Origin: Bacteroidetes bacterium HGW-Bacteroidetes-21
GTDB taxonomy: Bacteria; Bacteroidota; Bacteroidia; Bacteroidales; GWA2-32-17
Reading direction: 5' to 3'
Length of the DNA: 52,615 bases
Assembly (NCBI GenBank): GCA_002840935.1
Contig: PHDH01000002.1
Coordinates: 1 to 52,615 of the forward strand
A model generated the notes under the pieces. It saw only the letters and a list, made by a program, of their open reading frames with translations, was not told where the DNA came from and ran no database searches. The translations under genes were made by a program, and so were the position numbers. This document shows positions 34,455-43,900 of this stretch, piece by piece (position 1 is the stretch's first letter; the number at the start of each line of letters is the position of its first letter).

Positions 34455-37400
34455 ATGAAATTGATATTTACTTCATTGGTACTAATACTTTTCTCGATTG
34501 CTGTTTGTGCTCAGACACAGGAAGAAACGCTGAACAGTTTTTATCAGGAGTATCAGGCGCAGAATTTTACGTCGGCCGTCACCGCAGGTAATCAGTATTT
34601 GCAGAAATCCACTATTAAGGATACAACCTATTTAGACGTTCTGCGATATCTGGCATTTAGCTATTACAACTTGCAGGATTATCCTATGGCGGTCGAGAAA
34701 TACGAACAATGTCAAAAACTTTGCGCGGATCTTAAAGGTAAGGAGAACTACGAATATATCATGGCAACTTTCAATCTGGCAGTCAATTATACTTATGTAA
34801 AAAAGTATTCGTTGGCTTTTCCGTTGATGGAAGAAGTCATGGCTTTTATAGAGAAAGATCAGACGAAACACAGCATGGATTACATTAATACGGGCATACA
34901 GCAGGCTAATATTTACAATCTTGCCGGAAGTTTCGATTTGGCAGCCTCTGTGTACGAAGATATTTTTTCGGTCGTTAAAAGCGAATACACGGAGACCGAT
35001 TCTCTGTATCAGCAAATGGTGAATATTATTGCCCCTTTTTACCTTCAGAATGGTCGTTACGATAAAGCTGAACCTTTTTATGTCAGCGCTGTTAGTATTA
35101 TGGAAAATGTGTATGGGAAAAAGCACGTTTATTATTTGCTGACATTAAACAGTCTGGGCGAGTTTTATCTCTATGCCGGGATGTATGCGAAAATGGAAAA
35201 AGTCTTTGCTGAATCGGTAACTATATGCCTTGATATGTATGGAAAAAACTCAGCCGATTATGCAACTGCACTCAACAATCTGGCTGTTTCTTATGAAAAG
35301 CAAGGAAAAAACAAGGAGGCTGAGGAATTATATCTTCAGTGTCTGAAAATAAAAGCCAAAGTGTATAAAAAAGAGAGCGACTATTATGCTTTGTCGTTAT
35401 CCAATCTTGCAGTACTGTACGATAATATGGGTCGTAATGAGGAAGCCGGAAAACTTCTCGAAGAAGCCATTCGTATTTATTCAAAAGTATACGACGAATC
35501 CAATCCGAATTATGCTGTTGCGCTGAGTAATATGGCTTCTGTCTATTCGGGATCGGGGAAGTATCTTCGGGCAATGGAGTTATTGCTAAAAGCGGGAGAG
35601 ATACAACAAAAAAACTATGGCGAAAAATATGTTGGGTATATTAATACACTTCATAATCTGGCTACCATTCATGAAGAATTGGGTGATTACAATATGGCAG
35701 AATCTATCTATGAAAAAGTTGCAGCGTTGAAAAAAGAAGTTCTGGGAGCAAGTCATACCGATTATGCCACAACTTTAGTCAGTTTGGCTCATATAAAGAC
35801 AGTTAGGGGAAAATATAGTGAGGCAGAAAAATTACTGACTGAAGCTTTGGCAATTCAGCGACAAGCTGTAGGCGAGAATCATGCTTCTTATCTCACTTGT
35901 CTCAACAGTCTTGCCGGATTGTACAGTTACATGGGAAATTATCAGTTGTCGGGCGAGTTGTATCAGCAATGTAAGATAGGTTTTGAGTTGACTTTTGGCG
36001 ATATGCATCCCGAGTATGCTACTTTTTTGAATAATATGGGACTCTATTATTTTGAGTCGGGTCAGTATAATGAAGCAGAGAATGCGCTAAAAAAGTCGCT
36101 CGACATTCAACAGAAAGCCTATGGAAAAGATCATCCGGATAATGTGAATATGCTTACCAATCTGGCTAATGTAATGATGAAAATAGGTAACAATAGAATG
36201 GCCGAAGAATATCTGATGGAATCGAATCGCATAGTTCAGGAAAAATTGGGACTTGAGCATCCAAGTTATGTTACATCGATTCTATCTTTGGGTGTTTTTA
36301 ATTTCGAGACAGGGAATTACGAAAAAGCCGAAAATTTTTATCTGGAAGCATTAGAGAAATCGAAAGCACTGAAAGGTGAAGTAACTGAAGAATATGCAAC
36401 CATACTTAGTAATCTGGGAGCTCTTTATCTGGCAAAAATAATGGTCGAGGAAAATGAAACAAAAGCAGTTGTCTTGGCAAAAACGGCCGAGTCCTATTTA
36501 TTGAGTTCGCTTCGCATTGATAGCCTTTTATATGGTAGCGATCATCCCGATTATATTTCGCATTTGAATAATCTGGCAGAGTTTTACAGAAATACCAATC
36601 AGTTCGAACAAGCAGAAAAACTTTATCTCAAAGTTATAGAAGCTGAACGAAAGAAATTCGGCGAAAGTTTTCCGCCGTTAGCCGTGATATATCACAATCT
36701 GGGGCTGCTTTACAATGGGGCTGGCATGAACGAAAAAGCGGAGGATTTTTGCAAAAAGTCGTTGGCACTTAAAAAAGAGGTATATGGCGAAAACTCCACG
36801 GCTTGCTCTGATGTATTGTCGAGTCTGGCTTATGTTTACGAAAGTTCAGGAAACTTTAAGGATGCCGAAGCATGTTACAAAAAGGCGCTGAAACTAAACT
36901 ATGAAATGGTACGACAGAACTTTGCTTTCTTATCCGAGGAAGAAAAAACCAATTACCTCACAACATTGGCTCATTATAACGATATGTTTGCCGCTTTTGT
37001 TTTAAAAAACAAAGCACTTAATCCCTCTGCTACCAGTGATTTGTATAGTAATTTACTGATCAATAAAGGAATACTTTTACGTTCTTCGGGGGAGATGAAA
37101 AACAAGGTGTTTAAAAGTAATGATAAGGCACTTATACAAAAATATAATGAATGGATAGGCTTCAGGCAGCAGTTGGCAAAGCTATATACGATGCCCGAAA
37201 AGGATCGTTTTGAATCAGTGTCTGAAGTAGAAGAAAAAGCAAACCGGCTTGAAAAAGAACTAGTAGCAGTTACTTCCGATCCTAACGACGAAAACGAATC
37301 GTTCTATCGCGATGGGCAAACAGTTCAGAAATCATTAAAGGAAAAAGAAGCAGCCATTGAGTTTGGTCATTTTAAGCGATTAGAAAAAGATAACACTTAC

Positions 37401-38516
37401 AGCGATAACTATTACGCCTTAATTGTTCGGTCCGATCAGCCTTATCCATTGATGCTAGAATTATTTAATGTCGAGGCTTTTGCTAAAGTATTTGGCACTT
37501 ACAAGGGAAATAATTTGAATTACATTTCTGGTCTGTATTTTACTCCAGATCTGTATCGGTTAATATGGCAGCTGCTGGAGCCTTACCTGAACGGTATTTT
37601 TACGTTGTATATCGCTCCGGATGGATTATTGCATAAGGTAGCATTTGCTTCGGTAAAAACGCCAAAAAACCTGTATTTGTCAGATATGTATTCGCTGAAT
37701 ATTGTTTCGTCTACTTTCCAGGTCTGCAATAAAAATGAAGGTAATGTAATGGCAGGTAATCCCGATGCGGCCATTTTTGGAGGAGCGCTATACAGTAGCG
37801 GTGAAGCGCCTGCTGAAGGCTGGAAATATCTAGAAGGAACGTTGACGGAAGCACAGCAAATACAAAAAATATGTAGCAGCCAGAAAGTGCAAAATAAAGT
37901 CTTTACTGGTGAGCAAGCGAGTGAGGAGAACATAAAGGCGTTAGTCGGGAAAAGTGCGCCGACAATACTGCACATTGCAACCCATGGTTTTTTCTATCCA
38001 GATCCCAATGAAACCAACGTGAAAGATGAAAACGAAGCCCCTGTTCTGGCCGAAGTTACATTTCGTGGCGGAACGGGTTCTGAGGCCATTTTATCTTTCC
38101 TCAATAATCCTAATCCGCTTTTGCGTTCAGGTCTTGCATTGTCAGGTGCAAATAGTGTTTGGACTTCCACCTCCGGGTTGGCTGAAGATGGTATTTTAAC
38201 GGCTTACGAAGTATCAAATATTAATCTGTCGAAAGTTCGGCTAGTTGTTCTCTCAGCCTGCGAAACCGGTCTGGGCGATATCAAGGGAAGTGAGGGGGTT
38301 TACGGTCTGCAACGTGCTTTTAAAATGGCGGGAGTTAAATACATCGTAATGAGTTTATGGCAGGTGCCGGACAAAGAAACCGTCGAGTTTATGGAAACAT
38401 TTTACACCAAACTTTTAAAATCAAAAGACATTCGAAAATCGTTTTCGGATACACAAAAAGAAATGCGGAAGAAATATGATCCGTATTATTGGGCTGCCTT
38501 TGTGTTGGTAGAGTAG
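34455..38516 (+). CDS. Exported TPR-repeat CHAT-domain protein
   Basis: Encodes 1353 residues. The signal peptide ends near residue 20 (SIAVCAQ). Residues about 30-830 are tandem tetratricopeptide repeats of the 42-residue kinesin-light-chain type (e.g. YATALNNLAVSYEKQGKNKEAEELYLQCL; YVTSILSLGVFNFETGNYEKAENFYLEAL). After a helical linker, the C-terminal CHAT domain (about 1000-1353) carries the caspase-like dyad in HIATHGFF (His1177) and LSACETGLG (Cys1269), then GVKYIVMSLWQVPD and ends YWAAFVLVE. CHAT proteases belong to clan CD with caspases; some act in bacterial immunity, but those are cytoplasmic, whereas this protein is exported. It has its own strong promoter and is followed by the 132-bp repeats. 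The substrate is unknown. Confidence 0.93.
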   Translation: MKLIFTSLVLILFSIAVCAQTQEETLNSFYQEYQAQNFTSAVTAGNQYLQKSTIKDTTYLDVLRYLAFSYYNLQDYPMAVEKYEQCQKLCADLKGKENYEYIMATFNLAVNYTYVKKYSLAFPLMEEVMAFIEKDQTKHSMDYINTGIQQANIYNLAGSFDLAASVYEDIFSVVKSEYTETDSLYQQMVNIIAPFYLQNGRYDKAEPFYVSAVSIMENVYGKKHVYYLLTLNSLGEFYLYAGMYAKMEKVFAESVTICLDMYGKNSADYATALNNLAVSYEKQGKNKEAEELYLQCLKIKAKVYKKESDYYALSLSNLAVLYDNMGRNEEAGKLLEEAIRIYSKVYDESNPNYAVALSNMASVYSGSGKYLRAMELLLKAGEIQQKNYGEKYVGYINTLHNLATIHEELGDYNMAESIYEKVAALKKEVLGASHTDYATTLVSLAHIKTVRGKYSEAEKLLTEALAIQRQAVGENHASYLTCLNSLAGLYSYMGNYQLSGELYQQCKIGFELTFGDMHPEYATFLNNMGLYYFESGQYNEAENALKKSLDIQQKAYGKDHPDNVNMLTNLANVMMKIGNNRMAEEYLMESNRIVQEKLGLEHPSYVTSILSLGVFNFETGNYEKAENFYLEALEKSKALKGEVTEEYATILSNLGALYLAKIMVEENETKAVVLAKTAESYLLSSLRIDSLLYGSDHPDYISHLNNLAEFYRNTNQFEQAEKLYLKVIEAERKKFGESFPPLAVIYHNLGLLYNGAGMNEKAEDFCKKSLALKKEVYGENSTACSDVLSSLAYVYESSGNFKDAEACYKKALKLNYEMVRQNFAFLSEEEKTNYLTTLAHYNDMFAAFVLKNKALNPSATSDLYSNLLINKGILLRSSGEMKNKVFKSNDKALIQKYNEWIGFRQQLAKLYTMPEKDRFESVSEVEEKANRLEKELVAVTSDPNDENESFYRDGQTVQKSLKEKEAAIEFGHFKRLEKDNTYSDNYYALIVRSDQPYPLMLELFNVEAFAKVFGTYKGNNLNYISGLYFTPDLYRLIWQLLEPYLNGIFTLYIAPDGLLHKVAFASVKTPKNLYLSDMYSLNIVSSTFQVCNKNEGNVMAGNPDAAIFGGALYSSGEAPAEGWKYLEGTLTEAQQIQKICSSQKVQNKVFTGEQASEENIKALVGKSAPTILHIATHGFFYPDPNETNVKDENEAPVLAEVTFRGGTGSEAILSFLNNPNPLLRSGLALSGANSVWTSTSGLAEDGILTAYEVSNINLSKVRLVVLSACETGLGDIKGSEGVYGLQRAFKMAGVKYIVMSLWQVPDKETVEFMETFYTKLLKSKDIRKSFSDTQKEMRKKYDPYYWAAFVLVE

Positions 38517-38524
38517 TTTGTATG

Positions 38525-38804
38525 TACTCTGTGAAATTATCTCCCGCAGATCTCGCTGATGTTCGCAGATTCGATTCTGATTAATTAGTGAATTTTCATC
38601 TGTGTAAATCTGTGTAATCTGTGGCAAATGTATTTGTATTGATATATCCTCATTGGTACTCTGTGAAATTATCTCCCGCAGATCCCGCGGATGTTCGCAG
38701 ATTCGATTCTGATTAATTAATGAATTTTCATCTGTGTAAATCTGTGTAATCTGTGGCAAATGTATTTGTATTCAAATATCCTCCGTGTTACTCTGTGAAA
38801 TAAC
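38525..38804. repeat. 132-bp tandem repeat (two copies plus partial third)
   Basis: Copy 1 runs 38525-38656 and copy 2 38657-38788, nearly identical; a third start (TACTCTGTGAAATAAC) lies at 38789-38804. The period is exactly 132 bp (44 codons), so minus-strand frames stay open through it. Each unit contains short internal echoes (TCTGTGTAAATC / TCTGTGTAATCTGTGG, and CGCAGAT twice). The wording resembles low-complexity dispersed repeats that recur in many environmental bacterial genomes. It directly follows the TPR-CHAT stop and precedes a convergent gene. Confidence 0.92.
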
Positions 38805-38808
38805 TTCT

Positions 38809-39273
38809 CTACACAACGGGTTTGACCCTAAAAGCGTGCACCGTTCCGATAATTGTAAATGCCAACATAAATAGTCCGTAGGCGACCCAGCCCAAGCCTG
38901 TTTCGTCGAATGAAATGTGACTGGGTGACGATATCATGAGTCCGTCCCATAATATCATTATGAAGGATAATGAAAGACCTATGATAGAAAAGACTTTTAC
39001 CGTTTTGGTTTTAAGTTTCACCAACGACAAAATAAATAATACTGTAAAACCCAGAAAAAACATCATGGTCACTACACCGGCTTCTTCGGTAATATCATCG
39101 TCATTGTCATAGGCAGAGTATGAATTATAGCCAGAATAATCGTAAGGATCCGAATTGTATGTGTCGTAGTAACTACTGTAACGGGCACTGGACACTTCTT
39201 CCATGTAATAGAAATCAGCTATAATGAAGCCCAGACTCAGTGCCATGGCGATAATAAATAAAACTCGCATCAT
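38809..39273 (-). CDS. Small four-helix membrane protein
   Basis: Encodes 154 residues starting with two Met codons (39273 or 39270). There are four hydrophobic segments: about 3-22, 68-85, 95-113 and 130-150. Between the first and second is an unusual hydrophilic stretch rich in Tyr, Ser and Asp (about residues 28-62, with repeated SYYDTYNSDPYDYSGY-like wording). No family is recognised. Probably an inner-membrane protein with one extracytoplasmic Tyr/Asp-rich loop. It lies between the tandem repeat and the divergent barrel gene. Confidence 0.65.
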   Translation of the reverse strand: MMRVLFIIAMALSLGFIIADFYYMEEVSSARYSSYYDTYNSDPYDYSGYNSYSAYDNDDDITEEAGVVTMMFFLGFTVLFILSLVKLKTKTVKVFSIIGLSLSFIMILWDGLMISSPSHISFDETGLGWVAYGLFMLAFTIIGTVHAFRVKPVV

Positions 39274-39433
39274 AATATATTGGTTTTGGTTAATAAATGA
39301 GTTGTCTATAAATTTTTTACGACCCTGAACGAAAATAGTTTGTGAAAAGGGAGTGTTTTTTTACAGAAGTTTTAAAAATCATTTTCCATATGTATTGTTT
39401 TTTATCAACCCATTTCATAGCAAAAATTCAAAT

Positions 39434-39463
39434 TTTCAATCTGGTACGATTTTCGTATATTTA
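39434..39463 (+). promoter_or_regulatory. Near-consensus promoter for the 39482 gene
   Basis: TTTC (39434-39437), 18-bp spacer, TATATTTA (39456-39463): one mismatch in each element. The ATG at 39482 lies 18 bp downstream. Confidence 0.4.
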
Positions 39464-39481
39464 CCTGCCTAATTTTATTGA

Positions 39482-40045
39482 ATGAAAAGTATAGTTAAAA
39501 TATTTTTAGTTGTAATTATCCTTATAGGTGCATATGCTAATCTCAAGGCTCAGAAAGGATGGGGTGTAGGAGCCAGCGGGATTTACAATTTCAACACCAA
39601 AGAGCCGGGGATAGGTGCCAGAGTCCTTATCCCGGTAAAAGACAAAGGTTATGGAATACCCTATGTTTATTATTATTTTCCAAGTAATAATTTTTCAGGT
39701 GGACTTGCTGGAATGTATACTTTTTACAAAACCGGACCTTTTTCTTTTTATGCCATTGTTACCGGGACTTTCAGGGGGAGTGTAAGTGTCTCGGTAAACG
39801 ATTCTACAGCTAGCAACGAAAAATCATATGAGGCTGAAGGCGAGGCTGGTGCCGGGGTGTGGATTGGCCGGGGTTGTCTTAAAGGAATGATAGAGCCCCG
39901 TTATGCCGTGGTTAGTGAAGAAGTTACTTTACGGGCTGGGTTTGTTTTATTTTTCTCTTGTAAACATAAGAAAAAAGGAGGAAAAAGCAGAGCTAGTTAT
40001 CGGGGTATGTCAAGTAAAAAGCCCATTTGTCCCGCTTACGAATAA
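39482..40045 (+). CDS. Probable outer-membrane beta-barrel protein with basic tail
   Basis: Encodes 187 residues. The signal peptide ends near residue 23 (NLKAQ). The mature part has beta-barrel-like strands (WGVGASGIYNFNTKEPGIGARVLIPV; YGIPYVYYYFPS; FSFYAIVTGTFRGSVSV; EAGAGVWIGRGCLKGMIEPRYAV; LRAGFVLFFSC). About 30 basic residues then follow (CKHKKKGGKSRASYRGMSSKK), ending CPAYE. A Lys-rich C-terminal tail after the last strand is uncommon for a barrel and might sit in the periplasm near peptidoglycan. It heads a plus-strand series with the FecR-like and SpoIIE genes. The function is unknown. Confidence 0.65.
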   Translation: MKSIVKIFLVVIILIGAYANLKAQKGWGVGASGIYNFNTKEPGIGARVLIPVKDKGYGIPYVYYYFPSNNFSGGLAGMYTFYKTGPFSFYAIVTGTFRGSVSVSVNDSTASNEKSYEAEGEAGAGVWIGRGCLKGMIEPRYAVVSEEVTLRAGFVLFFSCKHKKKGGKSRASYRGMSSKKPICPAYE

Positions 40046-40083
40046 TTTCTTCTGAAAATGCTACATCTTTAATCAAAACAGTT

Positions 40084-40091
40084 TATTTTTG
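40084..40091 (+). promoter_or_regulatory. -7 box TATTTTTG for the 40109 gene
   Basis: Perfect TAnnTTTG, 17 bp upstream of the ATG at 40109, implying a very short leader. No clear -33 TTTG. The following gene at 40960 has no box of its own, so it is probably cotranscribed. Confidence 0.5.
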
Positions 40092-40108
40092 CTTAAAATT
40101 AAGGTCTT

Positions 40109-40918
40109 ATGAAAACAACAGCCATTCTGATTATTCTGATTACATTTTTTCTGCATTCGTTTGCTCAGAATCCGTTTAAAGTGATCAGTGTTAACGGTGA
40201 GATATTAGCTAAAAAAGCCAATGTGAATTTGCAGAGTGGGTTGGAAGTGAAAAGCGACGATAATTTCGCCTTTATCAAACCAAATTCTCGGGCAGCATTA
40301 ATTAATCCCGACTTAGGTAGAGTAATCTTAACTGAACAGAACTCCTCCAATGCGTTTAATAAAGCGGCTTTTGCACCGGCTATGAGCTCTGTTAGTACAC
40401 GTGGTACAAGCAGTAATGTTATGTTTACAAAAGATCAGGTGTCTACCTATTTTAGCGAAAAACTTCTGGTAGTCGACAGACTCGAGATAAAAATCAGCAA
40501 CAAGGTTTTTCCCATGAATTCCAACGCCTATTTCTTCATCCGTTATATGTACAACGGCGACGAAATAAATAAACGTTTATCCTATAAATCGGATACTTTA
40601 ATTATTGATAAGTCCGAATTATATGCAATTGATGGCAAGCCCATTCCCAATCCCGAAATTGATGAAATGAAACTATATTATTACGAAATTAATGGGGATA
40701 ATTCTAAAGCTACTTTCATCAGTTCATTTAATCTGGTTTTTATTCCTAATGAACAACTGAAAAGCGAAGTACAGCTTATACTCGATGCCTGCAAAAAACA
40801 GTCGTACGAAAGAAAATTCTCTGAAGTTTATGATTTTTTGACTTCCTTTTACGGCGCCATCGATCAGACCTATGTCGAATCATGGTTAGATATAACTTTC
40901 GGATTAAAGAAAAAATAG
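40109..40918 (+). CDS. Secreted protein with FecR-like N-terminal region
   Basis: Encodes 269 residues. The signal peptide ends LHSFAQ (about 20). Residues about 22-75 (FKVISVNGEILAKKANVNLQSG, then SDDNFAFIKPNSRAALINP) resemble the ligand-binding FecR/secretin-regulator type of small beta-domain. The middle contains strands around DRLEIKISNKVFPMNSNAYFFIRYMYNG and the C-terminus is helical (EQLKSEVQLILDACKKQSYERKFSEVYDFLTSFYG). The family is unknown to me. It precedes the SpoIIE-phosphatase sensor by 41 bp with no intervening promoter, so it may be an accessory periplasmic part of that signalling protein. That link is inference. Confidence 0.65.
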   Translation: MKTTAILIILITFFLHSFAQNPFKVISVNGEILAKKANVNLQSGLEVKSDDNFAFIKPNSRAALINPDLGRVILTEQNSSNAFNKAAFAPAMSSVSTRGTSSNVMFTKDQVSTYFSEKLLVVDRLEIKISNKVFPMNSNAYFFIRYMYNGDEINKRLSYKSDTLIIDKSELYAIDGKPIPNPEIDEMKLYYYEINGDNSKATFISSFNLVFIPNEQLKSEVQLILDACKKQSYERKFSEVYDFLTSFYGAIDQTYVESWLDITFGLKKK

Positions 40919-40959
40919 TTTGATCGTATCTGTTTTGAACTTACAAAGCCTTCTTTAAA

Positions 40960-43900
40960 ATGAGAAAAACCTTCCTGATTTTATGTTGTTTTTTTTCGTT
41001 TATCTCATGTTTTTCTCAGTTCGATAGGCAGACTGTTACTAATTTCTCACCAAGGGATTACGGTCAGAATTATTCCAACTATACACAAGCTGTCACTGAA
41101 GACGCGCAGGGTTTAATCTATGTGGGAACAGCCTACGGAATTCTGCAATATGACGGATATTCATGGCAGTTTATTCCAGTGAAAGCCGGTGCTTTTGTCA
41201 CTTCGCTGGCCTGTTTTGATAAGACTATTTATGTGGGTAGTCAGGGGGATTTTGGTTATCTGTCGCCCGACGCAAATGGAAAGCTGACGTATATCTCACT
41301 GCTGGAGCAAGTGGCCGAAGAAGATAAAGGATTCACGTCGATATGGAGGACTTTGGTATATGACAATAAGGTTGTCTTTCAGGCCGACGAAAGAATATTC
41401 CTATATGAAAACCAAAAAATAAAAGTTGTACGTCCTCAGACGAGTTTTCATTTGGCTTTTACCGATGGGACATCCCTTTATGCAAGACAAAGAGAAGTCG
41501 GATTGACTGCCTTTTCCGGGAATGGCTTTCAACTGGTGGATGGAGGTGCACAATTCGCCGATACTGGGATTTTTGCCATACTTCCCTACGAAAAGAATTC
41601 AAAACTAGTTGTTTCTCAGGAAGCGGGTCTCTTTGTGTGGACAGATTCTGTCTTCGTTCCCCTCCATATTAGATTGAAAGATCGTCTCCAAAAATCTATG
41701 ATTATTGGAGCACGCAAACTTTCTGACGGAAATTATGCATTGTACGGACTGAAAGATGGGATTATCGTTATTAATGCAGAAGGACAAATCTTGTCTGTAT
41801 ATGGAAGTGGGGCAGGATTGAGGTCATCAGAGATTCATGAAATCTGGCAGGATAGGTATGGTAATATCTGGGCTGCGACACAAAAAGGTGTTAGCAGAAT
41901 ACAATATAATTCTCCCCTGTCTGTATATGGTGAATCATCGGGTTTGTCGGGCAATGTTCAGGCTGTAGCTTCTTATGGGTCATTGCTCTATGTAGGAACA
42001 ACAGAGGGGTTGTACTATAATGGTTTGTCGGGATCGAAAGTCTTTGCCGAGGTTAATGAGATGAAGGGCAGTGTGTGGGTCCTCAGTCAAAATGAACGTG
42101 GGGTTTTTGCCGGGGGCGAGAGTGGTGTCTGGTTTACTGATGGAACAAGGATGGTTCAGATTTCTAAAGCGCAATGTTCAGGAATGCTCTTGGTGCCCGA
42201 AAAAAAATGGCTGATTGTCGCCGGAAATGCAGGGGTTCGCTTTTATAATTCCGAGACATTTACCCTGCTTCTAGATTTACCCGAAGTAATGCTTGACGCC
42301 TATGGAATTGCCTGTCAAACGACGTCGGAAAACGCCTGCGAAATTTGGTTGGGTTCGAAAACGCAAGGGGTAAGTCAGATTATAGTAACAGATGACCTCA
42401 AGTATCAGGTTGATTTTTATATGGGCATGGAAGATGGATTGCCCAACGACTGGGTTTGTGCTTTTCAGGCAAAAAACAAGGTGTTGTTTGGAACATCGTT
42501 GGGAATGCTACGCTTTATAAGTTCCAGTGAAATATCCGAACTGACTCATGATACAACGGCAGTCAGAGGTTATTTCGATATTACCGATTTTCCCAAAGGC
42601 TCTTCTGGCCAGTCGGTGACCAGTTTTGTATATAACGATGCGTTGTCGTTTGCGGCACTTGATAATTTTGTATATCAAATCGATTTGAAAGACAGTACAA
42701 TGAATAATTCTTTCTTCAAAACATTGCAACTGGGTCGGTTCAACGTGATTTATAAGCAACAACAAAATATTTGGATAGGCGGTGACGATGGATTGGCCCT
42801 TTATGATGCCAGAAAAGCCAGTACAATTCAGAAGATGTCTCCCGAGATGGGCATTCGAAGGATCACCGTAGGTAAAGATTCTGTTATATGGTCAGGAGAT
42901 ATTCCTTATTCTGGAAAAGAAATTGTGTTGCCTTTTACGCAGAATTCATTACGCATTGACTTGTTTTCTCTCTTTTCCGACAATGGTTTTCGACTCCGGT
43001 ACTCGTGGAAACTTGAAGGTATGAGTGATGAGTTTTCTGATTGGAGCAATGACCATATTATAACTTTCTCTCACCTTCGCGAAGGGAGCTATGTTTTACA
43101 TGTTAAGGCGGTTACTCCCGGTGATCAGGAGACCGACGAAACGCTATTGTATTTCCAGATTTTACCTCCATGGTACCGTTCCTGGTGGGCGTATGTAATT
43201 TATGGAATAGGCTTGATTTTCTTCATTTATATTTTAATCCTTTTAAACACTCGTCGTTTGAAGGAGAAGAACCGCAAACTGGAGGAAATTGTGAAAATTA
43301 GAACACAGGAAGTGGTTGCCCAGAAACATGAAATTGAAATTCAGAAAGAAACCATACTGGAGATTCTTAACGATCTTAATGCAAGTATCACATACGCTCA
43401 GCGAATACAAGAAGCCATCCTGCCCAGCAAAGAATTACTGAAACATTGTTTTCCTGAGCATTTCATTTTATACAAACCCAGAAATGTTGTTAGTGGCGAT
43501 TATTACTGGGCAAGTCAGGTAGGCGACTGGACCGTGATAACCGTTGCCGATTGCACAGGACACGGTGTGCCCGGCGCATTTATGTCCATGCTGGGAATAT
43601 CATTCCTCAATGAAATTGTGCGCAAGAAGGAAGTTACAGCACCCGATAAAATCCTCAATGCTCTTCGCGATGCCGTTATTGAAGCTCTCAGACAGTCGTT
43701 AACTGAAGGCAAACAAAAAGATGGTATGGATATTTCCCTTTGCGCAATTAATATAAAGACAATGCAATGCCTGTGGGCCGGGGCAAATAATTCGCTGTAT
43801 ATTATTAGAAATGCAGCTAACAGCCAATTAGTTGAGTTCAAAGCTGACAAAATGCCCATCGGCATTCACGTTAAAATGTATCCTTTTACCTGTCACGAAG

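Noticed and set aside
38421-38759. 112-codon minus-strand frame across the tandem repeat
   Set aside because: It is open only because the repeat period (132) is a multiple of three; it overlaps the end of the TPR-CHAT gene and its peptide is simply the repeat read twice.
38525-38804. CRISPR array
   Set aside because: The repeats are contiguous 132-bp units with no spacers, and no cas genes are nearby.
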